From Arsenophonus nilaparvatae (GTDB lineage: Bacteria; Pseudomonadota; Gammaproteobacteria; Enterobacterales; Enterobacteriaceae), in assembly GCF_000757905.1 (NCBI RefSeq), contig NZ_JRLH01000004.1: a stretch of 64,000 bases of DNA; one strand, 5' to 3'. Below the pieces are notes generated by a model, which was not told the origin of the DNA, made no database searches, and worked only from the letters and a program-made list of their open reading frames with translations. Below, one piece after another: positions 8,467 through 17,898 of the stretch. Position 1 is the first letter of the stretch. The number at the start of each line of letters is the position of its first letter. The position numbers were made by a program, and so were the translations under genes.

Positions 8467-9537
8467 ATGCGTGTCTCTGATTTTGCTTTTAAATTACCTG
8501 ATGAGTTAATAGCCCATTATCCCTTAGCCAAACGTAGTCGTTGCCGGCTACTTTCTTTGAACGGTTCAACAGGTGAACTGGCACATGGTATATTTACTGA
8601 TATTGTTGATAAATTAGAATCAGGTGATTTGCTGGTTTTCAATAATACTCAGGTTATACCGGCTCGTCTTTATGGTCGTAAAATGTCTGGCGGCAAAATT
8701 GAAGTATTGATTGAACGCATATTGGGAAGTCATCGGGTGTTGGCGCATATTCGTGCTTCTAAAGCGCCCAAGGTAGGAACCGAATTATTATTAGGTGATG
8801 ATGAAAGTGTCAAAGCCATTATGTTGGCAAGACACGATACGCTATTTGAAATTGATTTTCAGGATAAGCGAGATGTGTTAGCTATTTTAAATGATATTGG
8901 TCATATGCCATTACCACCTTACATTGACCGCCCTGATGAAGAGGTTGATAGAACACTTTATCAAACAGTTTATGGCCAAAGGCCTGGTGCCGTTGCTGCG
9001 CCGACAGCAGGATTACATTTTGATGAATCATTACTAGCGGCGCTGCAGCAAAAAGGGGTAGCAATGGCGTTTGTGACGCTACATGTTGGTGCCGGCACAT
9101 TTCAACCTGTGCGGGTGGAGAATGTTGCTGAACATACCATGCATGCAGAATATGTTGAAGTATCGCAACAGGCTGTTGATGCAATATTGGCGTGTAAAGC
9201 GAGAGGTAAACGGGTTATTGCAGTTGGCACAACTTCGATTCGATCATTAGAAAGTGCGGCTTGTGCATGTAAAGAAGGTATTATTGGCCCCTTTTTTGAT
9301 GATACTCGAATTTTTATTTACCCAGGCTTTCATTTTAAAATTGTTGATGCATTAATTACTAATTTCCATTTACCTGAGTCTACTTTGATTATGTTGGTAT
9401 CTGCTTTTGCTGGCTATCAAAATACGATGAATGCCTATCAACAAGCAATCGCAGAAAAGTACCGTTTTTTTAGTTATGGTGATGCCATGTTTATCACGCA
9501 CAATCCTAAAGCAGAAAGTGAAAAAGTGGCTAACTAG
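8467..9537 (+). CDS. queA: tRNA preQ1(34) S-adenosylmethionine ribosyltransferase-isomerase QueA
   Basis: 356 residues (356 in E. coli). QueA transfers and isomerises the ribosyl moiety of SAM onto preQ1 at the wobble base, making epoxyqueuosine. The start MRVSDFAFKLPDELIAHYP, the central RPGAVAAPTAGLHFD (about residues 174-188), HVGAGTFQPVRVE and the C-terminal TNFHLPESTLIMLVSAFAG are family hallmarks. It is the first gene of the queA-tgt-yajC-secD-secF block, and with tgt and the distant queC shows that the queuosine pathway is at least partly kept. Confidence 0.96.
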   Translation: MRVSDFAFKLPDELIAHYPLAKRSRCRLLSLNGSTGELAHGIFTDIVDKLESGDLLVFNNTQVIPARLYGRKMSGGKIEVLIERILGSHRVLAHIRASKAPKVGTELLLGDDESVKAIMLARHDTLFEIDFQDKRDVLAILNDIGHMPLPPYIDRPDEEVDRTLYQTVYGQRPGAVAAPTAGLHFDESLLAALQQKGVAMAFVTLHVGAGTFQPVRVENVAEHTMHAEYVEVSQQAVDAILACKARGKRVIAVGTTSIRSLESAACACKEGIIGPFFDDTRIFIYPGFHFKIVDALITNFHLPESTLIMLVSAFAGYQNTMNAYQQAIAEKYRFFSYGDAMFITHNPKAESEKVAN

Positions 9538-9592
9538 TTGTTAACTATTAAATTGATATCAGCAATTTATTTAACTGAATATGTAACTAACC

Positions 9593-9613
9593 CATCAGAC
9601 TGTTTTTCTGATG
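9593..9613 (+). promoter_or_regulatory. Hairpin in the queA-tgt spacer
   Basis: 7-bp inverted repeat CATCAGA / TCTGATG ending 13 nt before the tgt start. It has no T-run after it, so it is more likely an RNA-processing or translational element than a terminator. Confidence 0.3.
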
Positions 9614-9626
9614 CTAGAGAGGCAAA

Positions 9627-10745
9627 GTGAAATATGAATTACAAAGCCAAGACGGCCAAGCTCGTCGTGGTCGCTTGATTTTTGAGCGTGGAATTGTAGA
9701 AACGCCTGCTTTTATGCCGGTTGGCACTTATGGTACAGTCAAAGGGATGACGCCAGAAGAAGTTAAACAAACCGGAGCCCAAATCCTGTTAGGCAATACT
9801 TTTCATTTATGGTTACGTCCTGGCCAGGAAATAATGAAATTACATGGCGATCTGCATGATTTTATGCAATGGCAAGGACCAATTTTGACTGATTCTGGTG
9901 GATTTCAGGTTTTTAGCCTTGGTGCCATGCGTAAAATTAAAGAAGAGGGTGTTTATTTTCGCAATCCAATCAATGGCGAAAGGGTTTTCCTGAGCCCTGA
10001 AAAGTCGATGGAAATTCAGTACGATCTTGGTTCGGATATTGTCATGATTTTTGATGAATGCACACTCTATCCGGCAGAGTGGGATTATGCCAAAAAATCG
10101 ATGGAAATGTCTCTTCGATGGGCAAAACGTAGTCGCCAACGATTTGATGAGTTAGCTAATAAAAATGCGTTGTTTGGCATTATTCAGGGCAGCGTTTATC
10201 CGGATTTACGTGATATATCCGTAAAAGGCCTGGTTGAGATTGGTTTTGATGGTTACGCTGTTGGTGGTTTAGCTGTCGGTGAACCTAAAGCGGATATGCA
10301 CCGTATTTTAGAGCATATTTGCCCACAAATCCCGCACAATAAACCACGCTATTTAATGGGGGTCGGTAAACCGGAGGATCTGGTTGAAGGGGTTCGGCGC
10401 GGTATTGATATGTTTGATTGTGTAATGCCAACCAGGAATGCTCGAAATGGCCATCTATTTGTCACTGAAGGTGTAATTAAAATCCGTAACGCTAAATACA
10501 AATCGGATACTTCGCCGTTAGATGCCCATTGTGACTGCTATACTTGCTCTCACTATAGCCGTGCTTATTTACATCATCTTGATCGATGTAATGAAATTCT
10601 TGGTGCTAGGCTTAATACCTTACACAATTTGCGTTATTATCAACGGCTAATGGCTGAAATTCGACAAGCGATTGAAAAAGGTGAGTTTGAGGCTTTTGCA
10701 GTAGATTTTTATCGACGGATCAATAAATCGATTTCATCAAACTAG
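9627..10745 (+). CDS. tgt: tRNA-guanine transglycosylase Tgt
   Basis: 372 residues (375 in E. coli). Tgt exchanges guanine 34 of GUN-anticodon tRNAs for preQ1. The start is GTG 9627 (MKYELQSQDG), preceded by an AGAGAGG ribosome-binding site. Seen are GNTFHLWLRPG, TDSGGFQVFSLG with a catalytic Asp, the nucleophile region RGIDMFDCVMPTR, and the zinc ligands CDCYTC with the downstream His (YLHHLDRCNE). It precedes yajC and the sec genes as in E. coli. Confidence 0.97.
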   Translation: MKYELQSQDGQARRGRLIFERGIVETPAFMPVGTYGTVKGMTPEEVKQTGAQILLGNTFHLWLRPGQEIMKLHGDLHDFMQWQGPILTDSGGFQVFSLGAMRKIKEEGVYFRNPINGERVFLSPEKSMEIQYDLGSDIVMIFDECTLYPAEWDYAKKSMEMSLRWAKRSRQRFDELANKNALFGIIQGSVYPDLRDISVKGLVEIGFDGYAVGGLAVGEPKADMHRILEHICPQIPHNKPRYLMGVGKPEDLVEGVRRGIDMFDCVMPTRNARNGHLFVTEGVIKIRNAKYKSDTSPLDAHCDCYTCSHYSRAYLHHLDRCNEILGARLNTLHNLRYYQRLMAEIRQAIEKGEFEAFAVDFYRRINKSISSN

Positions 10746-10852
10746 AGTATAATTTCAGTCGTGCTAATTGAATCAAATCAGTGTAGGATTTATAGGCTTG
10801 GATTAATTTTTTGAGCTAGAAATATTGTTTTAATCACAATGAGGAAATTTTG

Positions 10853-11185
10853 ATGAGTTTGTTTATTTCTGAAGCAGTCGCTTCAGCTGGTGGTCAAGCG
10901 CAAGGAAACCCATATTCTTTGATCATCATGCTGGTTGTTTTCGGATTGATTTTTTATTTTATGATCTTACGCCCACAGCAGAAGCGAGCTAAAGAGCACA
11001 AAAAATTAATGGATTCTATTGCTAAAGGTGATGAGGTACTAACAACCGGTGGATTAATTGGCCGCGTCACTAAAGTATCTGAAACGGGTTACATTGTTGT
11101 TGCATTAAATGACACCAATGAAGTAACCATTAAACGTGATTTCGTTGCTGCTGTACTTCCAAAAGGTACAATGAAATCTATCTAA
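10853..11185 (+). CDS. yajC: Sec translocon accessory subunit YajC
   Basis: 110 residues (110 in E. coli), a single-span inner-membrane protein that associates with SecDF and SecYEG. The start at ATG 10853 follows GAGG and gives MSLFISEAVA. The hydrophobic helix IIMLVVFGLIFYFMILRPQQ (residues about 24-43) is followed by the conserved cytosolic segment KRAKEHKKLMDSIAKGDEVLTTGGLIGRV. It sits 27 nt upstream of secD in the same operon. Confidence 0.95.
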   Translation: MSLFISEAVASAGGQAQGNPYSLIIMLVVFGLIFYFMILRPQQKRAKEHKKLMDSIAKGDEVLTTGGLIGRVTKVSETGYIVVALNDTNEVTIKRDFVAAVLPKGTMKSI

Positions 11186-11212
11186 TTTCTGATTTTCCCG
11201 AAGGGAATTGCC

Positions 11213-13060
11213 GTGCTAAATCGTTATCCTTTGTGGAAGTATTTGATGCTGATCGCTGCGTTGCTCATCGGTCTGCTGTATGCGCTTCCCAATCTTTATG
11301 GAGAGGATCCGGCTGTTCAGATTACTGGCGTGCGGGGGACCGCAGCCAATGAACAGACTTTGGATCAAGTTCGCAATATTTTAAAGAAAGAGAAAATCGA
11401 AAGTAAATCAATTGCACTGGAAAGTGGTGTAATTCTTGCTCGTTTTAATAATCCAGATGTCCAGCTACATGCACGCGAAACTTTAGTTGCCGGTTTAGGA
11501 GAGCAGTATATCGTAGCGTTAAATCTGGCACCTGCAACCCCTCATTGGTTAAGAGCATTGGGCGGTGAACCAATGAAATTAGGGTTAGATTTGCGTGGTG
11601 GCGTTCACTTCTTAATGGAAGTGGATATGGAAACAGCCTTAGGTAAATTGCAAGAACAGAATATGGATGGCCTGCGTAGTGATTTACGTGAAAAAGGGAT
11701 CCCATATTCAACTATACGTAAAATAGATAATTACGGTGTTGAAATTCGTTTTCGTGATAATAGTGGGCGTTCGCAAGCGGAATCTTATTTGACACCACGT
11801 TATCGCGATTTGGTTTTTGCTGCTGGCAACAACAATCTATTAACGGCAGTAATGACAGATGAGCGGATTCGTGAAGCACGTAATTATGCAGTATCACAAA
11901 ATATTAATATTATCCGTAATCGTGTTAACCAATTAGGCGTTGCTGAACCATTGGTACAGCGTCAGGGCGCTGATCGTATTGTCGTTGAATTACCGGGTAT
12001 CCAAGATACGGCGCGGGCAAAAGAGATCCTTGGTGCTACTGCAACGCTGGAATTTCGCTTAGTTAATGTCGGCATAGACAGTTCGGCTGTTCAACGTGGC
12101 CATATTCCGGGTGATTCTGAGATAAAATATACTCGCGATGGTGAGCCTGTTGTTCTTTATAAACGCGTTATTTTGACAGGCGATCATATTACTGATTCGA
12201 CATCGGATTTGGATGAAATGGGCAGCCCGCAGGTAAGCATTGGTCTGGATAGCGCTGGTGGCTCAATTATGTCTGATTTTACCCGTGATAATCAGGATAA
12301 ATTGATGGCAACCCTATTTGTTGAATATAAAGATAGCGGGCGAAAGGATGCCAATGGTCGTGCTATTTTGGTAAAAGATGAGAAAGTCATTAATGTCGCC
12401 AGAATTTCTGCCCGCTTTGGTAGCAAATTTCGTATTACTGGTATCAGTAATCCAACTGAAGCTCGTCAATTATCTTTATTATTACGTGCTGGCGCATTAA
12501 TTGCACCTATTCAAATTGTTGAAGAACGCACAATTGGGCCAACATTAGGATTGCAAAATATTGAGCAAGGAATGAAAGCATCATTAGCCGGTTTGCTAGC
12601 TTCAGTTCTATTTATGGTCATTTATTATCGCAAGTTTGGTCTGATTGCCAGTTCTGCATTATTAGCAAACTTGATCCTCATTATGGGGATTATGTCGCTA
12701 TTACCGGGGGCTACTTTAACCATGCCGGGAATTGCTGGTATTGTTTTAACGCTTGCTGTTGCCGTTGATGCGAATGTGTTGATTAATGAACGTATTAAAG
12801 AAGAATTAAAGAATGGTCGTTCAATACAGCAAGCGATACATGAAGGTTACAAGGGGGCATTTTCCAGTATCTTAGATGCGAATTTGACAACTGTGATCAC
12901 GGCAACCATTTTGTATGCGGTAGGCACCGGCTCAATTAAGGGTTTTGCCATTACTACGGCGATTGGTATTGCCACCTCCATGTTTACTGCAATTGTAGGA
13001 ACACGTGCTATCGTGAACTTATTGTATGGTGGTAAACGTATTAAAAAGCTGTCTATTTAA
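11213..13060 (+). CDS. secD: Protein translocase subunit SecD
   Basis: 615 residues, identical in length to E. coli SecD. With SecF it forms the RND-type SecDF complex that uses the proton gradient to pull secreted proteins through SecYEG. The GTG start at 11213 is preceded by AAGGGA. A first membrane helix (residues about 9-27) precedes a large periplasmic P1 domain carrying GLDLRGGVHFLMEVD. Five further helices fill the C-terminal 160 residues, with the signature AVAVDANVLINERIKEEL. secF follows 11 nt later. Confidence 0.97.
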   Translation: MLNRYPLWKYLMLIAALLIGLLYALPNLYGEDPAVQITGVRGTAANEQTLDQVRNILKKEKIESKSIALESGVILARFNNPDVQLHARETLVAGLGEQYIVALNLAPATPHWLRALGGEPMKLGLDLRGGVHFLMEVDMETALGKLQEQNMDGLRSDLREKGIPYSTIRKIDNYGVEIRFRDNSGRSQAESYLTPRYRDLVFAAGNNNLLTAVMTDERIREARNYAVSQNINIIRNRVNQLGVAEPLVQRQGADRIVVELPGIQDTARAKEILGATATLEFRLVNVGIDSSAVQRGHIPGDSEIKYTRDGEPVVLYKRVILTGDHITDSTSDLDEMGSPQVSIGLDSAGGSIMSDFTRDNQDKLMATLFVEYKDSGRKDANGRAILVKDEKVINVARISARFGSKFRITGISNPTEARQLSLLLRAGALIAPIQIVEERTIGPTLGLQNIEQGMKASLAGLLASVLFMVIYYRKFGLIASSALLANLILIMGIMSLLPGATLTMPGIAGIVLTLAVAVDANVLINERIKEELKNGRSIQQAIHEGYKGAFSSILDANLTTVITATILYAVGTGSIKGFAITTAIGIATSMFTAIVGTRAIVNLLYGGKRIKKLSI

Positions 13061-13071
13061 GGAGCGTGGTT

Positions 13072-14040
13072 GTGGCGCAAGATTACACAGTAGAACAGTT
13101 AAATCATGGCCGTAAAGTTATCGATTTTATGCGTTGGGATTATTTAGCTTTTGGTATCTCAATTGCTTTATTTATTCTTTCGGTTACGGTTATTTCATTG
13201 AAAGGATTTAACTGGGGATTGGATTTCACCGGCGGGACTGTTATTGAAATTAATCTCAGTCAACCTGCGGATCTTGATAAAATTAGAGAGAGTTCAGCGA
13301 ATAATGGCCATCAAGAGCCGTTGATTCAAAATTTTGGTAGTAGCCGAGATATTATGATCCGATTGCCTCCTACTGAAGGCGTGGCAGGTCAAGAAATCGG
13401 TAAGTCCATTATTTCAGTCATTAACAAAAATGTTGATGATCAAGCAACGGTTAAGCGCATCGAATTTGTCGGACCGAGTGTAGGCAGTGAATTAGCTCAA
13501 ACCGGTGCAATGGCACTGTTAGCTGCTTTGATCTGTATTTTGATTTATGTAGGTTTCCGCTTTGAATGGCGTCTGGCTGCTGGTGCAGTAATATCATTAG
13601 CGCATGATGTGATTATTACATTAGGCATTGTATCGCTTTTTCAGATTGAAGTTGATATGACTATCGTTGCTTCATTAATGTCGGTCATCGGTTATTCATT
13701 AAATGATAGCATTGTTGTCTCTGATCGTATTCGTGAAAATTTCCGCAAGATCCGCCGCGGTACTTCTTACGAAATAGTTAACGTTTCATTGACCCAAACA
13801 TTGAGCCGAACACTTATTACATCAGGAACTTCTTTATTAGTGGTATTGATGCTCTATCTTTTTGGTGGGTCAATACTGAAAGGATTTTCTCTAGTTATGT
13901 TAATTGGCGTGACGATTGGAACCGTTTCTTCTATTTATGTTGCTTCTGCTCTAGCATTAAAGATGGGAATGAAACGAGAGCATTTGCTTCCTCCTAAAGT
14001 AGAAAAAGAGGGAGCGGATCAACATTCTCTGCTGCCGTAA
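13072..14040 (+). CDS. secF: Protein translocase subunit SecF
   Basis: 322 residues. Partner of SecD in proton-driven protein export. I choose GTG 13072 (MAQDYTVEQLNHGRKV), which matches the E. coli N-terminus and lies 8 nt after AAGGAG; a GTG at 13066 would add two residues. One N-terminal helix (about 29-46) is followed by GLDFTGGTVIEI and a small periplasmic domain. Five helices follow, with ASLMSVIGYSLNDSIVVSDRIRENF holding the conserved Asp. A strong terminator ends the operon. Confidence 0.96.
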   Translation: MAQDYTVEQLNHGRKVIDFMRWDYLAFGISIALFILSVTVISLKGFNWGLDFTGGTVIEINLSQPADLDKIRESSANNGHQEPLIQNFGSSRDIMIRLPPTEGVAGQEIGKSIISVINKNVDDQATVKRIEFVGPSVGSELAQTGAMALLAALICILIYVGFRFEWRLAAGAVISLAHDVIITLGIVSLFQIEVDMTIVASLMSVIGYSLNDSIVVSDRIRENFRKIRRGTSYEIVNVSLTQTLSRTLITSGTSLLVVLMLYLFGGSILKGFSLVMLIGVTIGTVSSIYVASALALKMGMKREHLLPPKVEKEGADQHSLLP

Positions 14041-14059
14041 AGGCGAATTTTGTTAACTC

Positions 14060-14094
14060 ACACCCTGTTAGATTGCGCTAGCAGGGTGTTTTTC
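14060..14094 (+). terminator. Intrinsic terminator of the queA-secF operon
   Basis: 8-bp stem ACACCCTG / CAGGGTGT with a 14-nt loop followed by TTTTTC, beginning 20 nt after the secF stop. Confidence 0.88.
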
Positions 14095-14145
14095 ATTGAT
14101 AGCTGAGTTAAACTGAAAAACCGGACCCTAAAATCAGGAAATTTT

Positions 14146-14595
14146 ATGCATTGCCCATTTTGCACCGCTGTAGATACCAAAGTGATTGATTCACGTCTGG
14201 TTGGCGATGGTTCGCAGGTTCGTCGTCGTCGACAATGTCTTGAATGTCATGAACGTTTTACTACTTTTGAAGTGGCTGAATTAGTCATGCCGCGTGTGGT
14301 AAAAAGTGATGATGTACGTGAGTCATTTGATGAACACAAACTTAGACGAGGTATGCAAAAAGCATTAGAAAAACGCCCGGTAAGTTCCGATGATGTGGAA
14401 ACAGCTATTAATAATATAAAATCGCAACTTCGCGCAACCGGAGAGCGAGAAATTCCGGCGAAAATGATTGGAAAAATTGTCATGGATGAGTTGAAAAAGC
14501 TGGATAAAGTTGCTTATATACGTTTTGCTTCGGTATATCGTAGTTTTGAAGATATTCGTGAATTTGGCGAAGAAATTGCTAAGTTACAGGATTAA
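14146..14595 (+). CDS. nrdR: Transcriptional repressor NrdR
   Basis: 149 residues (149 in E. coli). NrdR represses ribonucleotide reductase genes according to the ATP/dATP state. The N-terminal zinc ribbon has Cys3, Cys6, Cys31 and Cys34 (MHCPFC ... CLECHERF), followed by an ATP-cone domain (about residues 49-139) with RESFDEHKLRRGMQKALEKR. It lies 8 nt upstream of ribD, so the two are co-transcribed as in E. coli. The tsx and yajI genes that precede it in E. coli are missing here. Confidence 0.96.
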   Translation: MHCPFCTAVDTKVIDSRLVGDGSQVRRRRQCLECHERFTTFEVAELVMPRVVKSDDVRESFDEHKLRRGMQKALEKRPVSSDDVETAINNIKSQLRATGEREIPAKMIGKIVMDELKKLDKVAYIRFASVYRSFEDIREFGEEIAKLQD

Positions 14596-14603
14596 TAGTA
14601 AAA

Positions 14604-15713
14604 ATGACCACGTTTGATAAGCAGTTTATGAGCCGTGCGTTGTCATTGGCCAAGCAAGGACGATTTACTACCTCACCAAACCCGAATGTAGGCTGTGTCA
14701 TTGTACGCAACGGTGAAATTGTGGGTGAAGGTTTTCATTGCAAAGCAGGCGAGGCGCATGCTGAGATTCATGCTTTACAAATGGCGAGTGAAAAAGCGAA
14801 CGGAGCAACTGCTTATGTCACATTAGAACCCTGCAGTCATTATGGTAAAACGCCCCCTTGTGCAGATGCGTTAATTAGAGCAGGTATTCGGCGAGTTGTT
14901 GTGGCGATGCAAGATCCAAATCCACAGGTTGCAGGACGTGGTTTACTTAAATTACAGCAGGCTGGCATCGAAGTATTACATGGTTTACTGATGGATGAAG
15001 CTGAACAATTAAATCAAGGTTTTCTAAAAAGAATGCGAACAGGGTTCCCCTATGTTCAACTTAAGTTAGCCGCATCACTTGATGGGCGGACGGCTCTTGC
15101 ATCAGGTGAAAGTAAATGGATCACTTCGCCAGTAGCTCGCCAAGATGTACAAAGCTTCAGGGCTCAGGCGAGCGCAATTTTGACTACCAGTGCTACTGTT
15201 TTATCTGATAATCCAGCTTTGAATGTTCGTTGGACAGATTTTGCGCCTGAGCTACAAAATATTTACCCTAAAGAGCGTCTTAGACAACCAATAAGAATTG
15301 TTTTGGATAGTGAGAATCAAGTAAAACCAGAACATATTATAACAAAATCAGATGGTGAATGTTGGCTTATTCGCCCTAATCCCATATCGCAAAATTGGTG
15401 TGGTGATGTAGAGCAAATCGCCATCCCAACCTACGAAAAAGGCATTGATTTAGTTTTGCTGATGATGCAGCTGGCTAAACGTAATATTAATTCAGTTTGG
15501 GTCGAAAGCGGTCCAACACTTGCCGGTGCTTTGTTAACACTAGGATTAGTTGATGAATTGATTGTTTATATTGCGCCTAAAATTTTAGGTGGAACCGCAA
15601 AAGAATTAATTAATATTCCAGCATTACAAAAATTGAAAGATGCACCTGCATTTGAATTTATTAATATTGAACTTATTGGACCTGATTTACGTTTAACACT
15701 TCGACCATTGTAA
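14604..15713 (+). CDS. ribD: Bifunctional riboflavin deaminase/reductase RibD
   Basis: 369 residues (367 in E. coli). RibD catalyses the second and third steps of riboflavin synthesis. The N-terminal deaminase domain (about 1-145) carries the zinc site His52-Ala-Glu54 and Cys77/Cys86 (PCSHYGKTPPC). The C-terminal reductase domain (about 147-369) has KLAASLDGRTALASGESKWIT and WVESGPTLAGALL. It lies between nrdR and ribH. A 189-nt spacer to ribH is longer than in compact E. coli operons; I see no FMN riboswitch in it. Confidence 0.96.
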   Translation: MTTFDKQFMSRALSLAKQGRFTTSPNPNVGCVIVRNGEIVGEGFHCKAGEAHAEIHALQMASEKANGATAYVTLEPCSHYGKTPPCADALIRAGIRRVVVAMQDPNPQVAGRGLLKLQQAGIEVLHGLLMDEAEQLNQGFLKRMRTGFPYVQLKLAASLDGRTALASGESKWITSPVARQDVQSFRAQASAILTTSATVLSDNPALNVRWTDFAPELQNIYPKERLRQPIRIVLDSENQVKPEHIITKSDGECWLIRPNPISQNWCGDVEQIAIPTYEKGIDLVLLMMQLAKRNINSVWVESGPTLAGALLTLGLVDELIVYIAPKILGGTAKELINIPALQKLKDAPAFEFINIELIGPDLRLTLRPL

Positions 15714-15902
15714 TGTCATATTCATTAACTGGTTAGCTTAATATAGTAAAGTAGTATAGTTAAAGTAATGTAACATTTAATTGATTAAATTTAGCGTTCC
15801 TAATGACTGTTTTAAAGTTAGCTAAATTCAGCAGCGCAGTATAGAAAAGAATATGATAAAATTGTCGTTTCTGTAAAGAATAATTAGTATTTAAGGAAGG
15901 CT

Positions 15903-16373
15903 ATGAAGGTAATAAAAGGTACGGTAGCAGCACCCAAAGCTCGTATAGCAATCGTTGTTGCACGTTTTAATCATTTCATCAACAATAGCTTGCTGGAAGG
16001 CGCTATTGATACCTTGGAACGTGTTGGCCAAGTTGCAAAGGAAAATATTACGGTAGTTTGGGTACCAGGTGCTTATGAACTGCCTTTGACGATTAAAACA
16101 TTAGCAGAAACCAAAAAATATGATGCAGTTGTTGCACTTGCTAGCGTTATACGTGGTGCAACCTCGCATTTTGAATATGTAGCCGGTGAGTGTAGTGCTG
16201 GACTTTCTAATGTTGCAATGACAAGTAATATTCCGGTTGCCTTTGGTGTATTAACCACCGAGGATATTGAGCAGGCAATTGAGCGCGCAGGTACAAAAGC
16301 GGGAAATAAAGGTGCAGATGCTGCATTAGCTGCACTAGAAATGGTTAATGTAATTCAAGCCATTAAAGGCTAA
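15903..16373 (+). CDS. ribH: 6,7-dimethyl-8-ribityllumazine synthase (RibH/RibE)
   Basis: 156 residues (156 in E. coli, where it is named ribE or ribH). It condenses the ribityl pyrimidine with 3,4-dihydroxy-2-butanone 4-phosphate in the penultimate riboflavin step, usually as a 60-mer shell. Conserved segments are VVARFNHFINNSLLEGA, WVPGAYELPL and ALASVIRGATSHFEYVAGE with the catalytic His. AAGGAAGG provides a good ribosome-binding site just upstream. nusB follows 23 nt later. Confidence 0.96.
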   Translation: MKVIKGTVAAPKARIAIVVARFNHFINNSLLEGAIDTLERVGQVAKENITVVWVPGAYELPLTIKTLAETKKYDAVVALASVIRGATSHFEYVAGECSAGLSNVAMTSNIPVAFGVLTTEDIEQAIERAGTKAGNKGADAALAALEMVNVIQAIKG

Positions 16374-16396
16374 CTATTTTACTTAAGGGGAATTTT

Positions 16397-16810
16397 GTGA
16401 AACCTGCTGCTCGTCATCGCGCGCGTGAGTGTGCTGTTCAGGCGATTTATTCTTGGCAATTATCGGGTAATAGTATTGCTGATGTTGAAGTGGAATTTTT
16501 ATCTGAACAGGATATGTCAGATGTTGATGTAACTTATTTCCGTGAACTACTTAATGGCGTCTCAACTCATGTGTTAGAACTGGATAAAAAAATGGCTCCT
16601 TATCTTTCTCGTCAGCTTGGGGAGCTTGGTCAGGTAGAGAAAGCGGTTTTACGTTTAGCGATGTTTGAACTCTGTTATCGTGATGATGTACCTTATAAAG
16701 TTGCTATTAATGAAGCGATTGAATTAGCAAAAGTTTTTGGTGCCGAGGAGAGTCACAAATTTATCAATGGTGCGCTCGATAAAGTTGTTCCTACTGTGCG
16801 TAAAAAATAA
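16397..16810 (+). CDS. nusB: Transcription antitermination protein NusB
   Basis: 137 residues (139 in E. coli). NusB pairs with S10/NusE on boxA RNA in rRNA antitermination. The start is GTG 16397 (MKPAARHRARECAVQAIYSW) after AAGGGGA. The C-terminal half has GELGQVEKAVLRLAMFEL and VPYKVAINEAIELAKVFGAEESHKF, both strongly conserved. It lies in the ribD-ribH-nusB-thiL-pgpA cluster exactly as in E. coli. Confidence 0.97.
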   Translation: MKPAARHRARECAVQAIYSWQLSGNSIADVEVEFLSEQDMSDVDVTYFRELLNGVSTHVLELDKKMAPYLSRQLGELGQVEKAVLRLAMFELCYRDDVPYKVAINEAIELAKVFGAEESHKFINGALDKVVPTVRKK

Positions 16811-16908
16811 TGGTGTTCAGGCTTTTCGAATAATCTGATGTTCATTTTGATTATAAGGTGCAGTAATATCCTTATAGCAATCGGAGCATGGTATAGTGGA
16901 ATATTATT

Positions 16909-17898
16909 ATGGTTTGTGGCGAATTTGATATCATCGCGCGTTATTTTAATCGTCAACAGCAAAATCGGCATGACGTTAATATCGGTATTGGTGATGATTG
17001 TGCATTGATAACAATACCGGAAAGACAGCAATTAGCGATTACTACCGATACACTAGTTGCAGGTATCCATTTTCTTGATAGTATTTCACCTGAAGATTTA
17101 GCCTATAAATCTTTGGCGGTTAATTTAAGTGATTTAGCCGCTATGGGAGCGGATCCTGCCTGGGTTTCTCTGGCGTTGACATTGCCACAAATCAATGAAG
17201 ATTGGCTGGCAAGATTTAGCTCTAGCTTATTTGAACAGCTTAATTACTATGAAATGCAACTTATTGGTGGCGATACAACACGAGGGCCAATGAGTTTAAC
17301 CTATACAGCCCATGGTTTGATTCCGACAGGAAAATCACTAACCCGGTCTGGAGCCTGTAATGGTGATTGTATTTATGTTACCGGAACATTGGGTGATAGT
17401 GCTGCAGGTCTTGCGATTTTACAATCACAGCTGGTTGTCGATGATGTAAAAGATCGTCATTGGTTGATCCAACGTCATTTAAGGCCACAGCCTCGTATTT
17501 TGCAAGGGCAGGCTTTACGTCATCTTGCTTCTTCTGCGATTGATATTTCTGATGGCTTGATTTCTGATCTTGGACATATTCTCAAAATCAGTGGCCGTGG
17601 CGCTAAAATTAAATTAGATTCTTTGCCACTATCAGAGGTATTGCGCAGACAAGTTACCTCAGAACAGGCGTTAACCTGGGCGTTAAGTGGTGGAGAAGAT
17701 TATGAACTGTGCTTTACAGTGCCTGAGATAAATCGTGGTGCATTAGAGTCAGCACTAGCGCATACTGGGGCAAATTTTCATTGTATCGGCCAGATAACAC
17801 CAGAATCAGAAGGGATCCGCTATTTTTATGGGAATAAAGAGGTTTCACCTAATTTAACTGGTTTTGATCATTTTATTGTGGAAGCTTGCTATGACTGA
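16909..17898 (+). CDS. thiL: Thiamine-monophosphate kinase ThiL
   Basis: 329 residues (325 in E. coli). ThiL phosphorylates thiamine monophosphate to the active coenzyme thiamine diphosphate. The N-terminus MVCGEFDIIARYF, the metal/ATP motif GIGDDCALI (about 26-34), AVNLSDLAAMGADPAW, LIGGDTTRGP and the C-terminal LSGGEDYELCFTVP match the PurM-like kinase family. Its 3' end overlaps pgpA by 8 nt, indicating translational coupling. With dxs and thiI nearby, several genes touching thiamine synthesis are retained. Confidence 0.96.
   Translation: MVCGEFDIIARYFNRQQQNRHDVNIGIGDDCALITIPERQQLAITTDTLVAGIHFLDSISPEDLAYKSLAVNLSDLAAMGADPAWVSLALTLPQINEDWLARFSSSLFEQLNYYEMQLIGGDTTRGPMSLTYTAHGLIPTGKSLTRSGACNGDCIYVTGTLGDSAAGLAILQSQLVVDDVKDRHWLIQRHLRPQPRILQGQALRHLASSAIDISDGLISDLGHILKISGRGAKIKLDSLPLSEVLRRQVTSEQALTWALSGGEDYELCFTVPEINRGALESALAHTGANFHCIGQITPESEGIRYFYGNKEVSPNLTGFDHFIVEACYD

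Noticed and set aside
10850..10852. TTG start one codon before yajC ATG
   Set aside because: ATG 10853 matches the family start and the GAGG spacing.
15714..15902. Possible FMN riboswitch between ribD and ribH
   Set aside because: None of the conserved RFN-element helices or loops could be recognised; enterics use it at ribB, not here.
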